From Microbacterium sp. STN6 (GTDB lineage Bacteria > Actinomycetota > Actinomycetes > Actinomycetales > Microbacteriaceae), in NCBI RefSeq assembly GCF_026410545.1, contig NZ_JAPMIT010000004.1, positions 186,001 to 250,000 of the forward strand: a DNA stretch of 64,000 nt, written 5' to 3'. The notes under the pieces were generated by a model that was not told the DNA's origin, searched no databases, and worked only from the letters and a program-made list of their open reading frames with translations. The position numbers and the translations under genes are program-made. Positions 18,723-28,405 of this stretch are shown one piece after another; position 1 is the stretch's first letter; each line of letters starts with the position of its first letter.

Positions 18723-19382
18723 ATGTCTACTACTGAGACCAAGACGTCCAAGGGTCTGCTCGGCACGAAGCTCGGCATGACCCAGGTGTGGGACGAGAAC
18801 AACAAGCTCGTTCCCGTCACCGTCATCCAGGTCGGCACGAACGTCGTCACGCAGATCCGCACCCCCGAGGTCGACGGCTACAACGCCGTGCAGATCGCGT
18901 ACGGCCAGATCGACCCCCGCAAGGTGAACAAGCCGTCGTCGGGCCACTTCGACAAGGCAGGCGTGACGCCGCGTCGTCACCTCACTGAGATCCGTACTGC
19001 GGATGCCGGCGACTACGCCCCCGGCCAGGAGCTCACCGCCGACAGCGTCTTCGAGCCCGGCGCTCGTGTCGACGTCGTCGGCACCTCCAAGGGCAAGGGC
19101 TTCGCGGGCGTCATGAAGCGCCACAACTTCAAGGGCGTCTCGGCGTCCCACGGTGCGCACCGCAACCACCGCAAGCCGGGTTCCATCGGCGCATCGTCCA
19201 CCCCCAGCCGTGTCTTCAAGGGCATGCGCATGGCGGGTCGCATGGGCGGGGAGCGCGTCACCGTGCTCAACCTGACCGTGCAGGCGATCGACGCCGAGAA
19301 GGGCCTGCTGCTGGTCAAGGGCGCCGTTCCCGGTGCCCGCGGCCGCATCGTTTTCGTCCGCAACGCAGTGAAGGGGGCGTAG
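18723..19382 (+). CDS. rplC: 50S ribosomal protein L3 (uL3)
   Basis: 219 residues, the usual length. A primary 23S rRNA binding protein whose central extension reaches the peptidyl transferase centre. [13 protein letters not shown] opens the protein, and [15 protein letters not shown] and [15 protein letters not shown] are diagnostic. Follows rpsJ by 24 bp and precedes rplD by 3 bp. Confidence 0.98.
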   Translation: MSTTETKTSKGLLGTKLGMTQVWDENNKLVPVTVIQVGTNVVTQIRTPEVDGYNAVQIAYGQIDPRKVNKPSSGHFDKAGVTPRRHLTEIRTADAGDYAPGQELTADSVFEPGARVDVVGTSKGKGFAGVMKRHNFKGVSASHGAHRNHRKPGSIGASSTPSRVFKGMRMAGRMGGERVTVLNLTVQAIDAEKGLLLVKGAVPGARGRIVFVRNAVKGA

Positions 19383-19385
19383 CTC

Positions 19386-20072
19386 ATGGCTGCCACTCTC
19401 GACATCGTCGACGCTCAGGGCAAGAAGGCCGGTTCGGTCGAGCTGCCCGCTGAGCTGTTCGACGCCCAGACCAACATCCCGCTGATCCACCAGGTCGTCG
19501 TCGCCCAGCTCGCCGCAGCGCGCCAGGGCACGCACAGCACCAAGGGTCGTGGCGAGGTTTCCGGCGCCGGCCGCAAGCCGTTCAAGCAGAAGGGAACCGG
19601 TCGCGCCCGTCAGGGTTCGATCCGCGCCCCTCAGATGACCGGCGGTGGCATCGTGCACGGCCCGACGCCCCGCAGCTATGACCAGCGCACCCCCAAGAAG
19701 ATGATCGCCGCCGCTCTGCGTGGTGCCCTCTCCGACCGTGCTCGTGGCGGCCGCGTGCACGTCGTCTCGGCCCTCGCTACCGGCGAGACGCCGTCGACGA
19801 AGGCCACGCTCGAGCTGCTCAGCTCGGTCGCGAGCTCGAAGCACGTGCTCGTCGTCATCGAGCGCAGCGACGAAATCGGCCGCAAGAGCGTGCGCAACAT
19901 CCCCACCGTGCATGTGCTGCCGGCTGACCAGCTGAACGCGTACGACGTTCTCGTCTCCGACGACATCGTCTTCACCAAGGCCGCGTTCGACACCTTCGTC
20001 GCGGGCCCCGCCAAGGGCAAGTCGGTCAAGGCAACCGCGACCCAGAACGAAGCTGAGGAGGTCGACGCATGA
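19386..20072 (+). CDS. rplD: 50S ribosomal protein L4 (uL4)
   Basis: 228 residues. Lines the peptide exit tunnel through the loop containing [20 protein letters not shown], which is visible near residues 62-81. In E. coli L4 represses the S10 operon. The C-terminus has an acidic tail (QNEAEEVDA), and its stop overlaps the rplW start (ATGA), so translation is coupled. Confidence 0.98.
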   Translation: MAATLDIVDAQGKKAGSVELPAELFDAQTNIPLIHQVVVAQLAAARQGTHSTKGRGEVSGAGRKPFKQKGTGRARQGSIRAPQMTGGGIVHGPTPRSYDQRTPKKMIAAALRGALSDRARGGRVHVVSALATGETPSTKATLELLSSVASSKHVLVVIERSDEIGRKSVRNIPTVHVLPADQLNAYDVLVSDDIVFTKAAFDTFVAGPAKGKSVKATATQNEAEEVDA

Positions 20073-20368
20073 GTTCGATCAACAAGGATCCCCGCGACGT
20101 CATCATCGCGCCCGTCGTCTCCGAGAAGAGCTACGGCCTGATCGACGAGGGCAAGTACACCTTCGTCGTCGACCCCCGCTCGAACAAGACCGAGATCAAG
20201 CTCGCCATCGAGAAGATCTTCAAGGTCGAGGTCGCATCGGTCAACACCCTGAACCGTCAGGGCAAGACCCGCCGCACCAAGTTCGGCATCGGCAAGCGCA
20301 AGGACACGAAGCGCGCCATCGTGACGCTGAAGTCCGGCTCCATCGACATCTTCACGGCCGTCGGCTGA
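20069..20368 (+). CDS. rplW: 50S ribosomal protein L23 (uL23)
   Basis: 99 residues. Located at the exit tunnel, where it docks trigger factor and [15 protein letters not shown] near the N-terminus and [16 protein letters not shown] are conserved. The start overlaps the end of rplD by four bases. Confidence 0.98.
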   Translation: MSSINKDPRDVIIAPVVSEKSYGLIDEGKYTFVVDPRSNKTEIKLAIEKIFKVEVASVNTLNRQGKTRRTKFGIGKRKDTKRAIVTLKSGSIDIFTAVG

Positions 20369-20394
20369 GCGCGAGCGGATTAGAGGAATAAGAA

Positions 20395-21234
20395 ATGGCT
20401 ATTCGTAAGTACAAGCCCACGACCCCGGGTCGCCGCGGTGCGTCTGTTGCGGACTTCGCAGAGATCACGCGCTCGACCCCGGAGAAGTCGCTGCTCCGCC
20501 CGCTGTCGAAGACCGGTGGCCGCAACAACCAGGGCCGCATCACGACGCGTCACATCGGTGGTGGCCACAAGCGCCAGTACCGCGTCATCGACTTCCGTCG
20601 CAATGACAAGGACGGCGTCAACGCCAAGGTCGCGCACATCGAGTACGACCCCAACCGCACCGCACGCATCGCGCTGCTCCACTTCGTGGACGGCACGAAG
20701 CGTTACATCCTCGCTCCCGAGAAGCTCAAGCAGGGCGACGTCGTGGAGTCGGGTGCCGGTGCCGACATCAAGCCGGGCAACAACCTGCCGCTGAAGAACA
20801 TCCCCACCGGTACGGTCGTGCACGCGATCGAGCTGAAGCCGGGCGGGGGCGCCAAGCTGGCGCGCTCGGCCGGCGCATCCGTTCGCCTCGTGGCGAAGGA
20901 CGGCCCGTACGCCCAGCTGCGTCTGCCCTCGGGCGAGATTCGCAACGTGGATGCGCGCTGCCGCGCCACTATCGGCGAGGTCGGCAACGCGGAGCAGTCG
21001 AACATCAACTGGGGCAAGGCCGGCCGCAACCGATGGAAGGGCATCCGCCCGACCGTTCGTGGTGTCGTGATGAACCCGGTCGACCACCCGCACGGTGGTG
21101 GTGAGGGTAAGACGTCCGGTGGTCGTCACCCCGTCAGCCCCTGGGGTCAGAAGGAAGGCCGCACCCGTCACCCGAACAAGGAAAGCGACAAGCTCATCGT
21201 GCGTCGCCGTACCGTCGGCAAGAAGCGTAAGTAG
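20395..21234 (+). CDS. rplB: 50S ribosomal protein L2 (uL2)
   Basis: 279 residues. Essential for subunit association and peptidyl transferase assembly. Conserved features include [21 protein letters not shown] and the C-terminal [13 protein letters not shown] loop with the His implicated in activity. Ends in the usual [11 protein letters not shown] basic tail. Confidence 0.98.
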   Translation: MAIRKYKPTTPGRRGASVADFAEITRSTPEKSLLRPLSKTGGRNNQGRITTRHIGGGHKRQYRVIDFRRNDKDGVNAKVAHIEYDPNRTARIALLHFVDGTKRYILAPEKLKQGDVVESGAGADIKPGNNLPLKNIPTGTVVHAIELKPGGGAKLARSAGASVRLVAKDGPYAQLRLPSGEIRNVDARCRATIGEVGNAEQSNINWGKAGRNRWKGIRPTVRGVVMNPVDHPHGGGEGKTSGGRHPVSPWGQKEGRTRHPNKESDKLIVRRRTVGKKRK

Positions 21235-21243
21235 GAGAAGAAG

Positions 21244-21525
21244 ATGCCACGCAGTCTCAAGAAGGGCCCCTTCGTCGACGACCACCTGCTTCGCAAGGTC
21301 GTGACGGCGAACGAGGCCAACAACAAGAACGTGATCAAGACCTGGTCGCGCCGCTCGATGATCGTTCCGGCCATGCTCGGCCACACGATCGCCGTGCACG
21401 ACGGTCGCAAGCACATCCCGGTGTTCGTCACCGAGTCGATGGTCGGGCACAAGCTCGGCGAGTTTGCGCCGACCCGCACCTTCCGTGGACACGTGAAGGA
21501 CGACAAGAAGGGCCGCCGCCGCTGA
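21244..21525 (+). CDS. rpsS: 30S ribosomal protein S19 (uS19)
   Basis: 93 residues. A 30S head protein near the A site. [16 protein letters not shown] and the C-terminal [14 protein letters not shown] are diagnostic. An AGGAG site lies just before the ATG, with a 9-bp gap after rplB. Confidence 0.98.
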   Translation: MPRSLKKGPFVDDHLLRKVVTANEANNKNVIKTWSRRSMIVPAMLGHTIAVHDGRKHIPVFVTESMVGHKLGEFAPTRTFRGHVKDDKKGRRR

Positions 21526-21550
21526 CGCGGGGGCGTGAAGGAGGAGAGAA

Positions 21551-21916
21551 ATGGTGGAGTCGATCGCACGCGTGCGACACATCCGCGTGACCCCCCAGAA
21601 GGCTCGTCGCGTCGTCAACATGATCCGCGGCAAGCAGGCTCAGGAGGCCCTGGCCATCCTGAAGTTCGCGCCGCAGGGTGCGAGCGAGCCGGTCTACAAG
21701 CTGGTCGCTTCCGCGATCGCCAACGCGCGAGTCAAGGCGGATGCGTCGAACAGCTTCCTGGACGAGCAGGACCTTTATGTGAGCCGCGCTTTCGTTGACG
21801 AGGGTACGACCCTCAAGCGTTTCCAGCCGCGCGCCCAGGGCCGTGCCTTCAAGATCCTGAAGCGCACGAGCCACATCACCGTTGTGCTGGCAACTCCTGA
21901 CGAGGGGACGAACTAA
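21551..21916 (+). CDS. rplV: 50S ribosomal protein L22 (uL22)
   Basis: 121 residues. Its beta hairpin forms part of the exit-tunnel constriction where macrolides bind; [19 protein letters not shown] near the C-terminus is the hairpin signature. GGAGAG before ATG 21551. Its stop overlaps the rpsC start by one base. Confidence 0.98.
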   Translation: MVESIARVRHIRVTPQKARRVVNMIRGKQAQEALAILKFAPQGASEPVYKLVASAIANARVKADASNSFLDEQDLYVSRAFVDEGTTLKRFQPRAQGRAFKILKRTSHITVVLATPDEGTN

Positions 21917-22686
21917 TGGGCCAGAAAGTCAATCCGTACGGTTTCCGTCTGGGTATCACCACCGACCACGTGTCGCGTTGGTTCTCAGACAGCACCAAGG
22001 CCGGTCAGCGTTACGCCGACTATGTGGCCGAGGATGTCAAGATCCGCCGCCTGCTCGAGACCTCTCTCGACCGCGCCGGCGTCTCGCGTATCGAGCTCGA
22101 GCGCACCCGTGACCGCGTCCGCGTGGACATTCACACGGCACGCCCCGGCATCGTGATCGGGCGCCGCGGCGCCGAGGCCGAGCGCATTCGCGGCGACCTC
22201 GAGAAGCTCACGGGCAAGCAGATCCAGCTGAACATCCTCGAGGTCAAGAACCCCGAGGCCGACGCTCAGCTCGTCGCCCAGGGCATCGCCGAGCAGCTCT
22301 CTGCACGTGTGGCTTTCCGCCGCGCGATGCGTAAGGGCTTGCAGGGCGCGCAGCGCGCCGGCGCCAAGGGTGTTCGCATCCAGGTCTCCGGCCGCCTCGG
22401 CGGCGCCGAGATGAGCCGAAGCGAGTTCTACCGTGAGGGCCGTGTGCCGCTGCACACGCTTCGCGCGAACATCGACTACGGCTTCTACGAGGCCAAGACC
22501 ACCTTCGGCCGCATCGGCGTGAAGGTCTGGATCTACAAGGGCGACATCACGAACAAGGAACTCGCTCGCGAGCAGGCCGGCGCACGGTCGAGCCGCCCCG
22601 AGCGTCGCGATGGCGACCGCCGTGGCCGCGGCTCCGCGCCGAAGGCCGAGCAGGCTGCGCCCGTCGCATCAGGAGTTGAGGCATAA
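21916..22686 (+). CDS. rpsC: 30S ribosomal protein S3 (uS3)
   Basis: 256 residues. Part of the mRNA entry helicase. [14 protein letters not shown] opens the protein, with a KH domain ([14 protein letters not shown]) and the conserved [29 protein letters not shown] split over the second domain. The Arg/Ala-rich C-terminal 40 residues are an extension typical of actinobacteria. Coupled to rplV by TAATG. Confidence 0.98.
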   Translation: MGQKVNPYGFRLGITTDHVSRWFSDSTKAGQRYADYVAEDVKIRRLLETSLDRAGVSRIELERTRDRVRVDIHTARPGIVIGRRGAEAERIRGDLEKLTGKQIQLNILEVKNPEADAQLVAQGIAEQLSARVAFRRAMRKGLQGAQRAGAKGVRIQVSGRLGGAEMSRSEFYREGRVPLHTLRANIDYGFYEAKTTFGRIGVKVWIYKGDITNKELAREQAGARSSRPERRDGDRRGRGSAPKAEQAAPVASGVEA

Positions 22687-22688
22687 CC

Positions 22689-23108
22689 ATGTTGATTCCA
22701 CGCAGAGTCAAGCACCGTAAGCAGCACCACCCGGGGCGCAGTGGCCAGGCCACCGGCGGCACGAAGGTCAGCTTCGGCGAGTACGGCATCCAGGCCCTCA
22801 CCCCCGCATATGTGACGAACCGTCAGATCGAGTCCGCTCGTATCGCCATGACGCGTCACATCAAGCGTGGCGGCAAGGTGTGGATCAACATCTACCCCGA
22901 CCGTCCGCTCACGAAGAAGCCCGCCGAGACCCGCATGGGTAGCGGTAAGGGCTCGCCCGAGTGGTGGGTCGCGAACGTCAAGCCGGGACGCGTGCTCTTC
23001 GAGCTCAGCGGCGTCAACGAGACCGTTGCTCGCGAAGCGCTCACCCGTGCAATCCACAAGCTGCCCCTCAAGGCACGCATCATCAAGCGCGAGGAGGGCG
23101 ACGCGTAA
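22689..23108 (+). CDS. rplP: 50S ribosomal protein L16 (uL16)
   Basis: 139 residues. Organises the A-site region of 23S r[22 protein letters not shown] and the [18 protein letters not shown] segment are conserved. Two bases after rpsC; its stop overlaps the rpmC start (TAATG). Confidence 0.98.
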   Translation: MLIPRRVKHRKQHHPGRSGQATGGTKVSFGEYGIQALTPAYVTNRQIESARIAMTRHIKRGGKVWINIYPDRPLTKKPAETRMGSGKGSPEWWVANVKPGRVLFELSGVNETVAREALTRAIHKLPLKARIIKREEGDA

Positions 23109-23464
23109 TGGCGATCGGTTCCAAGGAGCTAGCACCCGCTGAGCTCGACACTTTCGAAAATGAGCGTCTCGCCGAAGAGCTGAGGAAGGCGAAGGAAGAG
23201 CTGTTCAACCTGCGCTTCCAGTCGGCCACCGGCCAGCTCGAGAGCCACGGCCGCCTCCGTGCGGTCAAGCGAGACATCGCCCGCATCTACACGGTGATCC
23301 GCGAGCGTGAGCTCGGCATCCGTGCCACGCCCGAGGCCGTCTCGGGTCAGGCGCCCAAGGCCAAGACCAAGGCGAAGACGACGAAGAGCAAGAAGGCCGA
23401 CGCTGACGCATCGGTCGAGACGGTCGCCGAATCCACGGACGCGACCACGGAGGAGAGCAAGTAA
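23108..23464 (+). CDS. rpmC: 50S ribosomal protein L29 (uL29) with long tail
   Basis: 118 residues, against the usual 60-80. The canonical L29 fold covers about residues 8-72 ([20 protein letters not shown]). It is followed by a 45-residue Lys/Ala/Thr tail that turns acidic at the end ([13 protein letters not shown], then [11 protein letters not shown]). The start at ATG 23108 overlaps the rplP stop, and the stop overlaps rpsQ. The tail lies near the tunnel exit in the folded ribosome and is probably disordered. Confidence 0.96.
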   Translation: MAIGSKELAPAELDTFENERLAEELRKAKEELFNLRFQSATGQLESHGRLRAVKRDIARIYTVIRERELGIRATPEAVSGQAPKAKTKAKTTKSKKADADASVETVAESTDATTEESK

Positions 23465-23781
23465 TGGCTACTGAGACGAAGAAGAGCGGGTCGAAGACCG
23501 CTTCGGCCGGCTCAGCGACCGAGGAGCTCGCCCGCGGCTACCGCAAGACCCAGCGCGGCTATGTCGTCAGCGACAAGATGGACAAGACCATCGTCGTCGA
23601 GGTCGAGGACCGCGTGAAGCACCCGCTGTACGGCAAGGTCATTCGCCGCACCGAGAAGCGCAAGGTGCACGACGAGAACAACACCGCCGGCATCGGCGAC
23701 CTCGTCGTGATCGCCGAGACGCGCCCGCTGAGCGCCACGAAGCGCTGGCGCCTGGTCGAGATTCTCGAGAAGGCCAAGTAA
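23464..23781 (+). CDS. rpsQ: 30S ribosomal protein S17 (uS17)
   Basis: 105 residues. An OB-fold protein of the early 30S body. The core reads [27 protein letters not shown] after an N-terminal extension of about 30 Ser/Lys-rich residues. The start overlaps the rpmC stop. Confidence 0.97.
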   Translation: MATETKKSGSKTASAGSATEELARGYRKTQRGYVVSDKMDKTIVVEVEDRVKHPLYGKVIRRTEKRKVHDENNTAGIGDLVVIAETRPLSATKRWRLVEILEKAK

Positions 23782-23816
23782 GCCGCGACGGCTTGCTTAC
23801 AGAAGAGGACAGATAA

Positions 23817-24185
23817 ATGCTTCAGCAGGAATCGAGAGTCAAGGTTGCCGACAACACCGGCGCCAAGGAGCTCCTGACGATCCGCGTTCTCGGTGGTTCC
23901 GGCCGCCGCTACGCGGGCCTGGGTGACGTCATCGTCGCCACGGTGAAAGACGCGATCCCCGGCGGAAACGTCAAGAAGGGCGACGTCGTCAAGGCCGTCA
24001 TCGTGCGCACGGTCAAGCAGACCCGTCGCGCCGACGGCTCATACATCAAATTCGACGAGAATGCCGCTGTGATCCTGAAGAACGACGGTGACCCCCGCGG
24101 TACCCGCATCTTCGGGCCGGTCGGCCGTGAGCTGCGCGACCGCAAGTTCATGAAGATCATCTCGCTGGCACCGGAGGTTATCTAA
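23817..24185 (+). CDS. rplN: 50S ribosomal protein L14 (uL14)
   Basis: 122 residues, the usual length. Forms bridges at the subunit interface. [18 protein letters not shown] and [25 protein letters not shown] are diagnostic. Start of the spc-like cluster, 35 bp after rpsQ. Confidence 0.98.
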   Translation: MLQQESRVKVADNTGAKELLTIRVLGGSGRRYAGLGDVIVATVKDAIPGGNVKKGDVVKAVIVRTVKQTRRADGSYIKFDENAAVILKNDGDPRGTRIFGPVGRELRDRKFMKIISLAPEVI

Positions 24186-24188
24186 GTC

Positions 24189-24551
24189 ATGGCGAACAAC
24201 ATCAAGAAGGGCGACCTCGTCCAGGTCATCACGGGCGCCTCGCAGGCGCGCGGCGGCGACAAGGGCAAGCAGGGTCGCGTCATCGAGGTGCAGACCGAGA
24301 AGAACCGCGTGCTCGTCGAGGGCGTCAACTTCATCACGAAGCACGTCAAGGTCGGTCAGACCCAGCGCGGCACCAAGACCGGCGGCCTCGAGACCAGCGA
24401 GGCGCCGATTCACATCTCCAACGTGGCGCTCGTCGACCCCGAGACCAAGAAGCCGACCCGCGTCGGGTTCCGCAACGAGACCGTGGTGAAGGACGGCGTC
24501 AGCAAGACGGTCCGCGTTCGCTACGCAAAGAAGTCAGGTAAGGACCTGTAA
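24189..24551 (+). CDS. rplX: 50S ribosomal protein L24 (uL24)
   Basis: 120 residues. A KOW-domain assembly initiator for the 50S subunit: [27 protein letters not shown] includes the KOW motif. The C-terminal half has the usual [20 protein letters not shown]. The stop overlaps the rplE ATG by one base. Confidence 0.97.
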   Translation: MANNIKKGDLVQVITGASQARGGDKGKQGRVIEVQTEKNRVLVEGVNFITKHVKVGQTQRGTKTGGLETSEAPIHISNVALVDPETKKPTRVGFRNETVVKDGVSKTVRVRYAKKSGKDL

Positions 24552-25144
24552 TGACGGACACTGCAACTGCGAGCGCCCAGGCTGGCAAAATCCAGCCGCG
24601 CCTGAAGCAGAAGTACAAGAACGAGATCGTCCCGGCTCTGACCAAGGAATTCGGCTTCACGAACGTGCACCAGGTTCCCGGCCTGGTCAAGGTCGTCGTG
24701 AACACCGGTGTGGGCGAGGCGGCTCGCGACGGCAAGATCATCGATGGCGCCGTTGCCGACCTCACCAAGATCACCGGCCAGAAGCCGCAGGTCACCAAGG
24801 CCCGCAAGTCGATCGCGCAGTTCAAGCTGCGTGAGGGGCAGCCCATCGGCGCTCACGTCACCCTCCGCGGTGACAGGGCGTGGGAGTTCCTCGACCGCCT
24901 GCTCTCGCTCGCGCTGCCTCGAATTCGGGACTTCCGTGGCCTGAGCGACAAGCAGTTCGACGGCAACGGCAACTACACGTTCGGTCTCACCGAGCAGAGC
25001 GTGTTCCACGAGATCGACCAGGACAGGATCGACCGCGTTCGCGGCTTCGACATCACGGTCGTGACCACGGCGAACACCGACGACGAGGGCCGCGCACTGC
25101 TGAAGGCGCTCGGCTTCCCGTTCCGCTCGAACGACAACGCATAA
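24551..25144 (+). CDS. rplE: 50S ribosomal protein L5 (uL5)
   Basis: 197 residues. Binds 5S rRNA and contacts P-site t[39 protein letters not shown] and [23 protein letters not shown] are conserved. In many other actinobacteria rpsN (type Z S14) follows. Here the next 129 bp carry only a repeat relic before rpsH. Confidence 0.98.
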   Translation: MTDTATASAQAGKIQPRLKQKYKNEIVPALTKEFGFTNVHQVPGLVKVVVNTGVGEAARDGKIIDGAVADLTKITGQKPQVTKARKSIAQFKLREGQPIGAHVTLRGDRAWEFLDRLLSLALPRIRDFRGLSDKQFDGNGNYTFGLTEQSVFHEIDQDRIDRVRGFDITVVTTANTDDEGRALLKALGFPFRSNDNA

Positions 25145-25151
25145 CTGAAGA

Positions 25152-25188
25152 GATCTCGATACGGCCGCTCGCGGCCCACTCGATCACC
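25152..25188. repeat. Relic of a type B palindromic repeat
   Basis: GATCTCGATACGG...CCACTCGATCACC resembles the inverted form of the type B element (GGTCTCGATACG...CTACTCGACC), with several changes. It lies in the rplE-rpsH gap (25145-25273), where no S14 ORF exists. Confidence 0.6.
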
Positions 25189-25273
25189 GGAGCGCGCATC
25201 CGCCCACTCCAACCATCGACGGTCAGTACTCGTGTAACGGCTGCTGAAACCTGATGAACAAGGGAAACAACAC

Positions 25274-25672
25274 ATGACAATGACAGATCCGGTCGCAGAC
25301 ATGCTGACCAGACTGCGCAACGCCAACTCGGCCCACCACGAGAGCGTCTCCATGCCGCACTCGAAGCTGAAGGCGAACATCGCCGAGATCCTCAAGACCG
25401 AGGGCTACATCGCCGGCTGGGAGGTGGCAGACGCGAGGGTCGGCAAGACGCTCACGCTGAACCTCAAGTTCGGCCCCGACCGCGAGCGTTCGATCGCCGG
25501 CATCAAGCGGGTCTCCAAGCCCGGCCTGCGCGTGTACGCACGCTCGACCGAGCTTCCCCGCGTGCTCGGGGGCCTCGGCGTTGCCATCCTGTCCACCTCC
25601 TCCGGTCTGCTGACCGACCGTGAGGCCGAGAAGAAGGGCGTGGGTGGGGAAGTCCTCGCCTACGTGTGGTAA
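25274..25672 (+). CDS. rpsH: 30S ribosomal protein S8 (uS8)
   Basis: 132 residues. Central-domain 16S rRNA binder and, in E. coli, the spc operon repressor. [20 protein letters not shown] and the C-terminal [12 protein letters not shown] are diagnostic. Two in-frame ATGs (25274, 25280); the first matches family members. Confidence 0.98.
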   Translation: MTMTDPVADMLTRLRNANSAHHESVSMPHSKLKANIAEILKTEGYIAGWEVADARVGKTLTLNLKFGPDRERSIAGIKRVSKPGLRVYARSTELPRVLGGLGVAILSTSSGLLTDREAEKKGVGGEVLAYVW

Positions 25673-25679
25673 CCACGTC

Positions 25680-26216
25680 ATGTCGCGTATTGGAAGACTG
25701 CCCATCGACATTCCCGCGGGAGTCGATGTGAAGATCGACGGCCAGGCCGTCACCGTCAAGGGCCCGAAGGGTGAGCTCTCGCTCACCGTCGCGCGCCCCA
25801 TCGAGGTCGCGCTGGCCGACAACCAGGTGCTCGTCACCAGGCCGGATGACGAGCGCGAGTCGCGCTCGCTGCACGGGCTCACCCGCACGCTCATCAACAA
25901 CCAGATCATCGGTGTGACCGAGGGGTACTCGAAGGGTCTGGAGATCGTCGGCACCGGTTACCGCGTGGCGCAGAAGGGCAGCGGCGTCGAGTTCGCGCTC
26001 GGCTTCTCGCACCCCGTCACCGTCGAGCCACCTGCAGGTATCACGCTGACCGTCGAGGGCAACAACAAGCTCATGGTCAGCGGCATCGACAAGCAGGCCG
26101 TCGGAGAGGCTGCCGCCAACATCCGCAAGATCCGCAAGCCCGAGCCCTACAAGGGCAAGGGTGTGCGCTACGCCGGCGAGGTCGTCCGTCGCAAGGCCGG
26201 AAAGGCTGGTAAGTAA
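25680..26216 (+). CDS. rplF: 50S ribosomal protein L6 (uL6)
   Basis: 178 residues from ATG 25680, 7 bp after rpsH; codons further upstream overlap rpsH and add unrelated residues. Part of the GTPase-associated stalk base. [15 protein letters not shown] and the C-terminal [16 protein letters not shown] are conserved. Confidence 0.98.
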   Translation: MSRIGRLPIDIPAGVDVKIDGQAVTVKGPKGELSLTVARPIEVALADNQVLVTRPDDERESRSLHGLTRTLINNQIIGVTEGYSKGLEIVGTGYRVAQKGSGVEFALGFSHPVTVEPPAGITLTVEGNNKLMVSGIDKQAVGEAAANIRKIRKPEPYKGKGVRYAGEVVRRKAGKAGK

Positions 26217-26218
26217 TC

Positions 26219-26590
26219 ATGGCTCTCGCAACCAGAGGGAAGAGCAAGTCCGCTGCGCGGGATCGTAGGCACGCCCGCCTTCGCAAGAAGGTCGTGGGCA
26301 CCGAGGTGCGTCCGCGCCTCGTCGTCACCCGCTCGGCGCGCCACGTCTTCGTCCAGGTCGTGGACGACAGCAAGGGTCGTACCCTCGCATCCGCGTCCAC
26401 CATGGAGTCGGAGCTTCGCGGCTTCGAGGGTGACAAGACCGCCAAGGCCCACCGGGTCGGCGAGATCGTTGCCGAGCGTGCGAAGGCAGCCGGCATCGAC
26501 GGCGTCGTATTTGACCGTGGTGGCAGCAAGTACGCGGGTCGCGTGGCTGCTGTCGCCGAGGGAGCTCGAGAGGGCGGATTGAACCTGTGA
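26219..26590 (+). CDS. rplR: 50S ribosomal protein L18 (uL18)
   Basis: 123 residues. Binds 5S rRNA with L5. [34 protein letters not shown] and [24 protein letters not shown] are diagnostic. Its stop overlaps the rpsE GTG start. Confidence 0.98.
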   Translation: MALATRGKSKSAARDRRHARLRKKVVGTEVRPRLVVTRSARHVFVQVVDDSKGRTLASASTMESELRGFEGDKTAKAHRVGEIVAERAKAAGIDGVVFDRGGSKYAGRVAAVAEGAREGGLNL

Positions 26591-27306
26591 GCGAAGAAAC
26601 CAAGAAGGAGCAGGACGTGGCCGCAGAGCAGCCCACTGCAGAGAAGCCGGTGGAGACCGCCGCGGGCACCGACACGACGAGTCGCGACTCGGCGCGTGAC
26701 GGTCGCCGCGGAGGCGGTCGCGATCGCAACCAGGGACGCGACCGTGGCGGTCGTGACGCAGACAAGAGCCAGTTCCTGGAGCGCGTCGTCACGATCAACC
26801 GCGTGTCGAAGGTCGTGAAGGGCGGTCGTCGCTTCAGCTTCACCGCGCTCGTCGTCGTCGGCGACGGGAACGGCCTGGTCGGCGTCGGCTACGGCAAGGC
26901 CCGCGAGGTGCCCCTGGCGATCTCGAAGGGCGTCGAAGAGGCGAAGAAGAACTTCTTCCGCGTGCCGCGCGTCGAAAAGACCATCCCGCACCCCGTGCAG
27001 GGTGAGGCGGCAGCCGGCGTCGTTCTGCTTCGCCCGGCCGCAGCAGGTACCGGTGTTATCGCCGGTGGCCCCGTGCGCGCCGTGCTCGAGTGCGCCGGCA
27101 TCCACGACGTGCTGAGCAAGTCGCTCGGCTCGTCGAACACGATCAACATCGTGCATGCGACCGTCGAGGCGCTGCGCCAGCTCGAAGAGCCCCGCGCCGT
27201 CGCCGCCCGTCGTGGTCTCGACTACGACCGCGTCGCACCGGCCAAGCTGCTGCAGGCCGAGGCACGGGCGGCCGAAGCCGCCGCAACCGCGAAGGCAGGT
27301 GCATGA
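26587..27306 (+). CDS. rpsE: 30S ribosomal protein S5 (uS5)
   Basis: 239 residues with an N-terminal extension of about 60 acidic then Arg/Gly/Asp-rich residues ([18 protein letters not shown]). The core follows: [20 protein letters not shown], then [13 protein letters not shown]5 works in decoding fidelity and mRNA entry. GTG start overlaps the end of rplR, and the stop overlaps rpmD by ATGA. Confidence 0.97.
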   Translation: MSEETKKEQDVAAEQPTAEKPVETAAGTDTTSRDSARDGRRGGGRDRNQGRDRGGRDADKSQFLERVVTINRVSKVVKGGRRFSFTALVVVGDGNGLVGVGYGKAREVPLAISKGVEEAKKNFFRVPRVEKTIPHPVQGEAAAGVVLLRPAAAGTGVIAGGPVRAVLECAGIHDVLSKSLGSSNTINIVHATVEALRQLEEPRAVAARRGLDYDRVAPAKLLQAEARAAEAAATAKAGA

Positions 27307-27491
27307 TGGCCGCGCGCCTGAAGGTTACCCAGATCAAGTCCAAAGTGAGTGAGAAGCAGAACCAGCGCGACACGCTTCGCAGCCTGGGGCTCAAGCGCAT
27401 CGGCGACGTCGTTGTTCGCGAGGACAACCCGCAGAACCGCGGATACGTCAACACCGTCGCGCATCTGGTGAAGGTCGAGGAGATTGACTAA
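27303..27491 (+). CDS. rpmD: 50S ribosomal protein L30 (uL30)
   Basis: 62 residues starting at ATG 27303 (overlapping the rpsE stop) or ATG 27306. [36 protein letters not shown] and [13 protein letters not shown] are diagnostic. Stop overlaps the rplO ATG. Confidence 0.96.
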   Translation: MMAARLKVTQIKSKVSEKQNQRDTLRSLGLKRIGDVVVREDNPQNRGYVNTVAHLVKVEEID

Positions 27492-28288
27492 TGGCTGACG
27501 AGAAGAAGGTCGACGCCGCAGAGGCTGCGACCAAGCCCGCCGCCGCCAAGAAGACGACCGCCAAGGCCGCCGCCGAGAAGACGCCGGCGACCAAGGCCGC
27601 CGCCGAGAAGGCTCCGGCGAAGACTGCCGCGAAGAAGGCGCCTGCCAAGGCGGCCGACGCGAGCGAGAAGGCGCCGGCCAAGGCTGCCGCTGAGAAGGCT
27701 CCGACTGCGAAGGCGACCGCTGCGAAGGCGACCGCGAAGAAGAGCGACTCGACGAAGACGGATGCTGCCGCAGCATCCGCGTCGTCTGCCGCTTCTCAGC
27801 CGGCCGCGTCGAAGGCCGCCACGGCGCCCGACCCCGAGGCGGGGACCCGTGAGCACGTGCTCAAGGTGCACCACCTTCGCCCGGCGCCCGGCGCCAAGAA
27901 GGAGCGCACCCGCGTCGGACGCGGTGAGGGCTCGAAGGGTAAGACCGCCGGCCGTGGAACCAAGGGAACCAAGGCGCGCTACCAGGTGCGCCCCGGCTTC
28001 CAGGGTGGCCAGCTGCCGTTCCACATGCGTTCGCCGAAGCTTCGCGGCTTCAAGAACCCGTTCCGCGTGGAGTACCAGGTCGTGAACCTCGAGAAGCTCG
28101 CGGAGCTCTACCCCGATGGCGGCGACGTCACGGTGGGCGACCTGGTCGCGAAGGGCGCCGTTCGCAAGAACGAGAAGGTCAAGGTTCTCGGGTCAGGCGA
28201 CATTGCCGTTAAGCTGAACGTTGCGGTCGACAAGGTCTCCGGCTCTGCGGAGCAGAAGATCGTCGCCGCCGGCGGTTCCGTCAACTGA
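27491..28288 (+). CDS. rplO: 50S ribosomal protein L15 (uL15) with histone-like N-terminal extension
   Basis: 265 residues, against about 145 for the core protein. Residues 1-120 are almost wholly Ala, Lys, Glu, Thr and Pro, with repeated AAAEKAPAK-like units, resembling the tails of H1-like proteins. The normal L15 begins near residue 121 ([16 protein letters not shown], then [21 protein letters not shown]). The start at ATG 27491 is coupled to rpmD by TAATG, so the extension is translated unless an internal start is used. L15 is a late 50S assembly protein. Confidence 0.95.
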   Translation: MADEKKVDAAEAATKPAAAKKTTAKAAAEKTPATKAAAEKAPAKTAAKKAPAKAADASEKAPAKAAAEKAPTAKATAAKATAKKSDSTKTDAAAASASSAASQPAASKAATAPDPEAGTREHVLKVHHLRPAPGAKKERTRVGRGEGSKGKTAGRGTKGTKARYQVRPGFQGGQLPFHMRSPKLRGFKNPFRVEYQVVNLEKLAELYPDGGDVTVGDLVAKGAVRKNEKVKVLGSGDIAVKLNVAVDKVSGSAEQKIVAAGGSVN

Positions 28289-28300
28289 ACTTGACACGAC

Positions 28301-28378
28301 CGGTGGCCGGAGCAACCCCTCCGGTCGCCGCCGTAAAGTAGTGCAGTCGGGTGGCCGTCACGTCAGGTCACCCGACTG
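28301..28378 (+). promoter_or_regulatory. Two hairpins between rplO and secY
   Basis: Hairpin 1: a 12-bp stem with two G-U pairs (28301-28312 with 28319-28330). Hairpin 2: CAGTCGGGTG (28344-28353) with CACCCGACTG (28369-28378), perfect, with a 15-nt loop. Neither has a U tract. They may attenuate transcription from the spc cluster into secY or mark mRNA processing. Confidence 0.5.
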
Positions 28379-28405
28379 ACTTCTTAAAGGAAAGCAGGAC
28401 GCCCT

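Noticed and set aside
28291-28339. secY promoter from TTGACA (28291) and TAAAGT (28334)
   Set aside because: The spacer would be 37 bp, and a 12-bp hairpin lies between the boxes.
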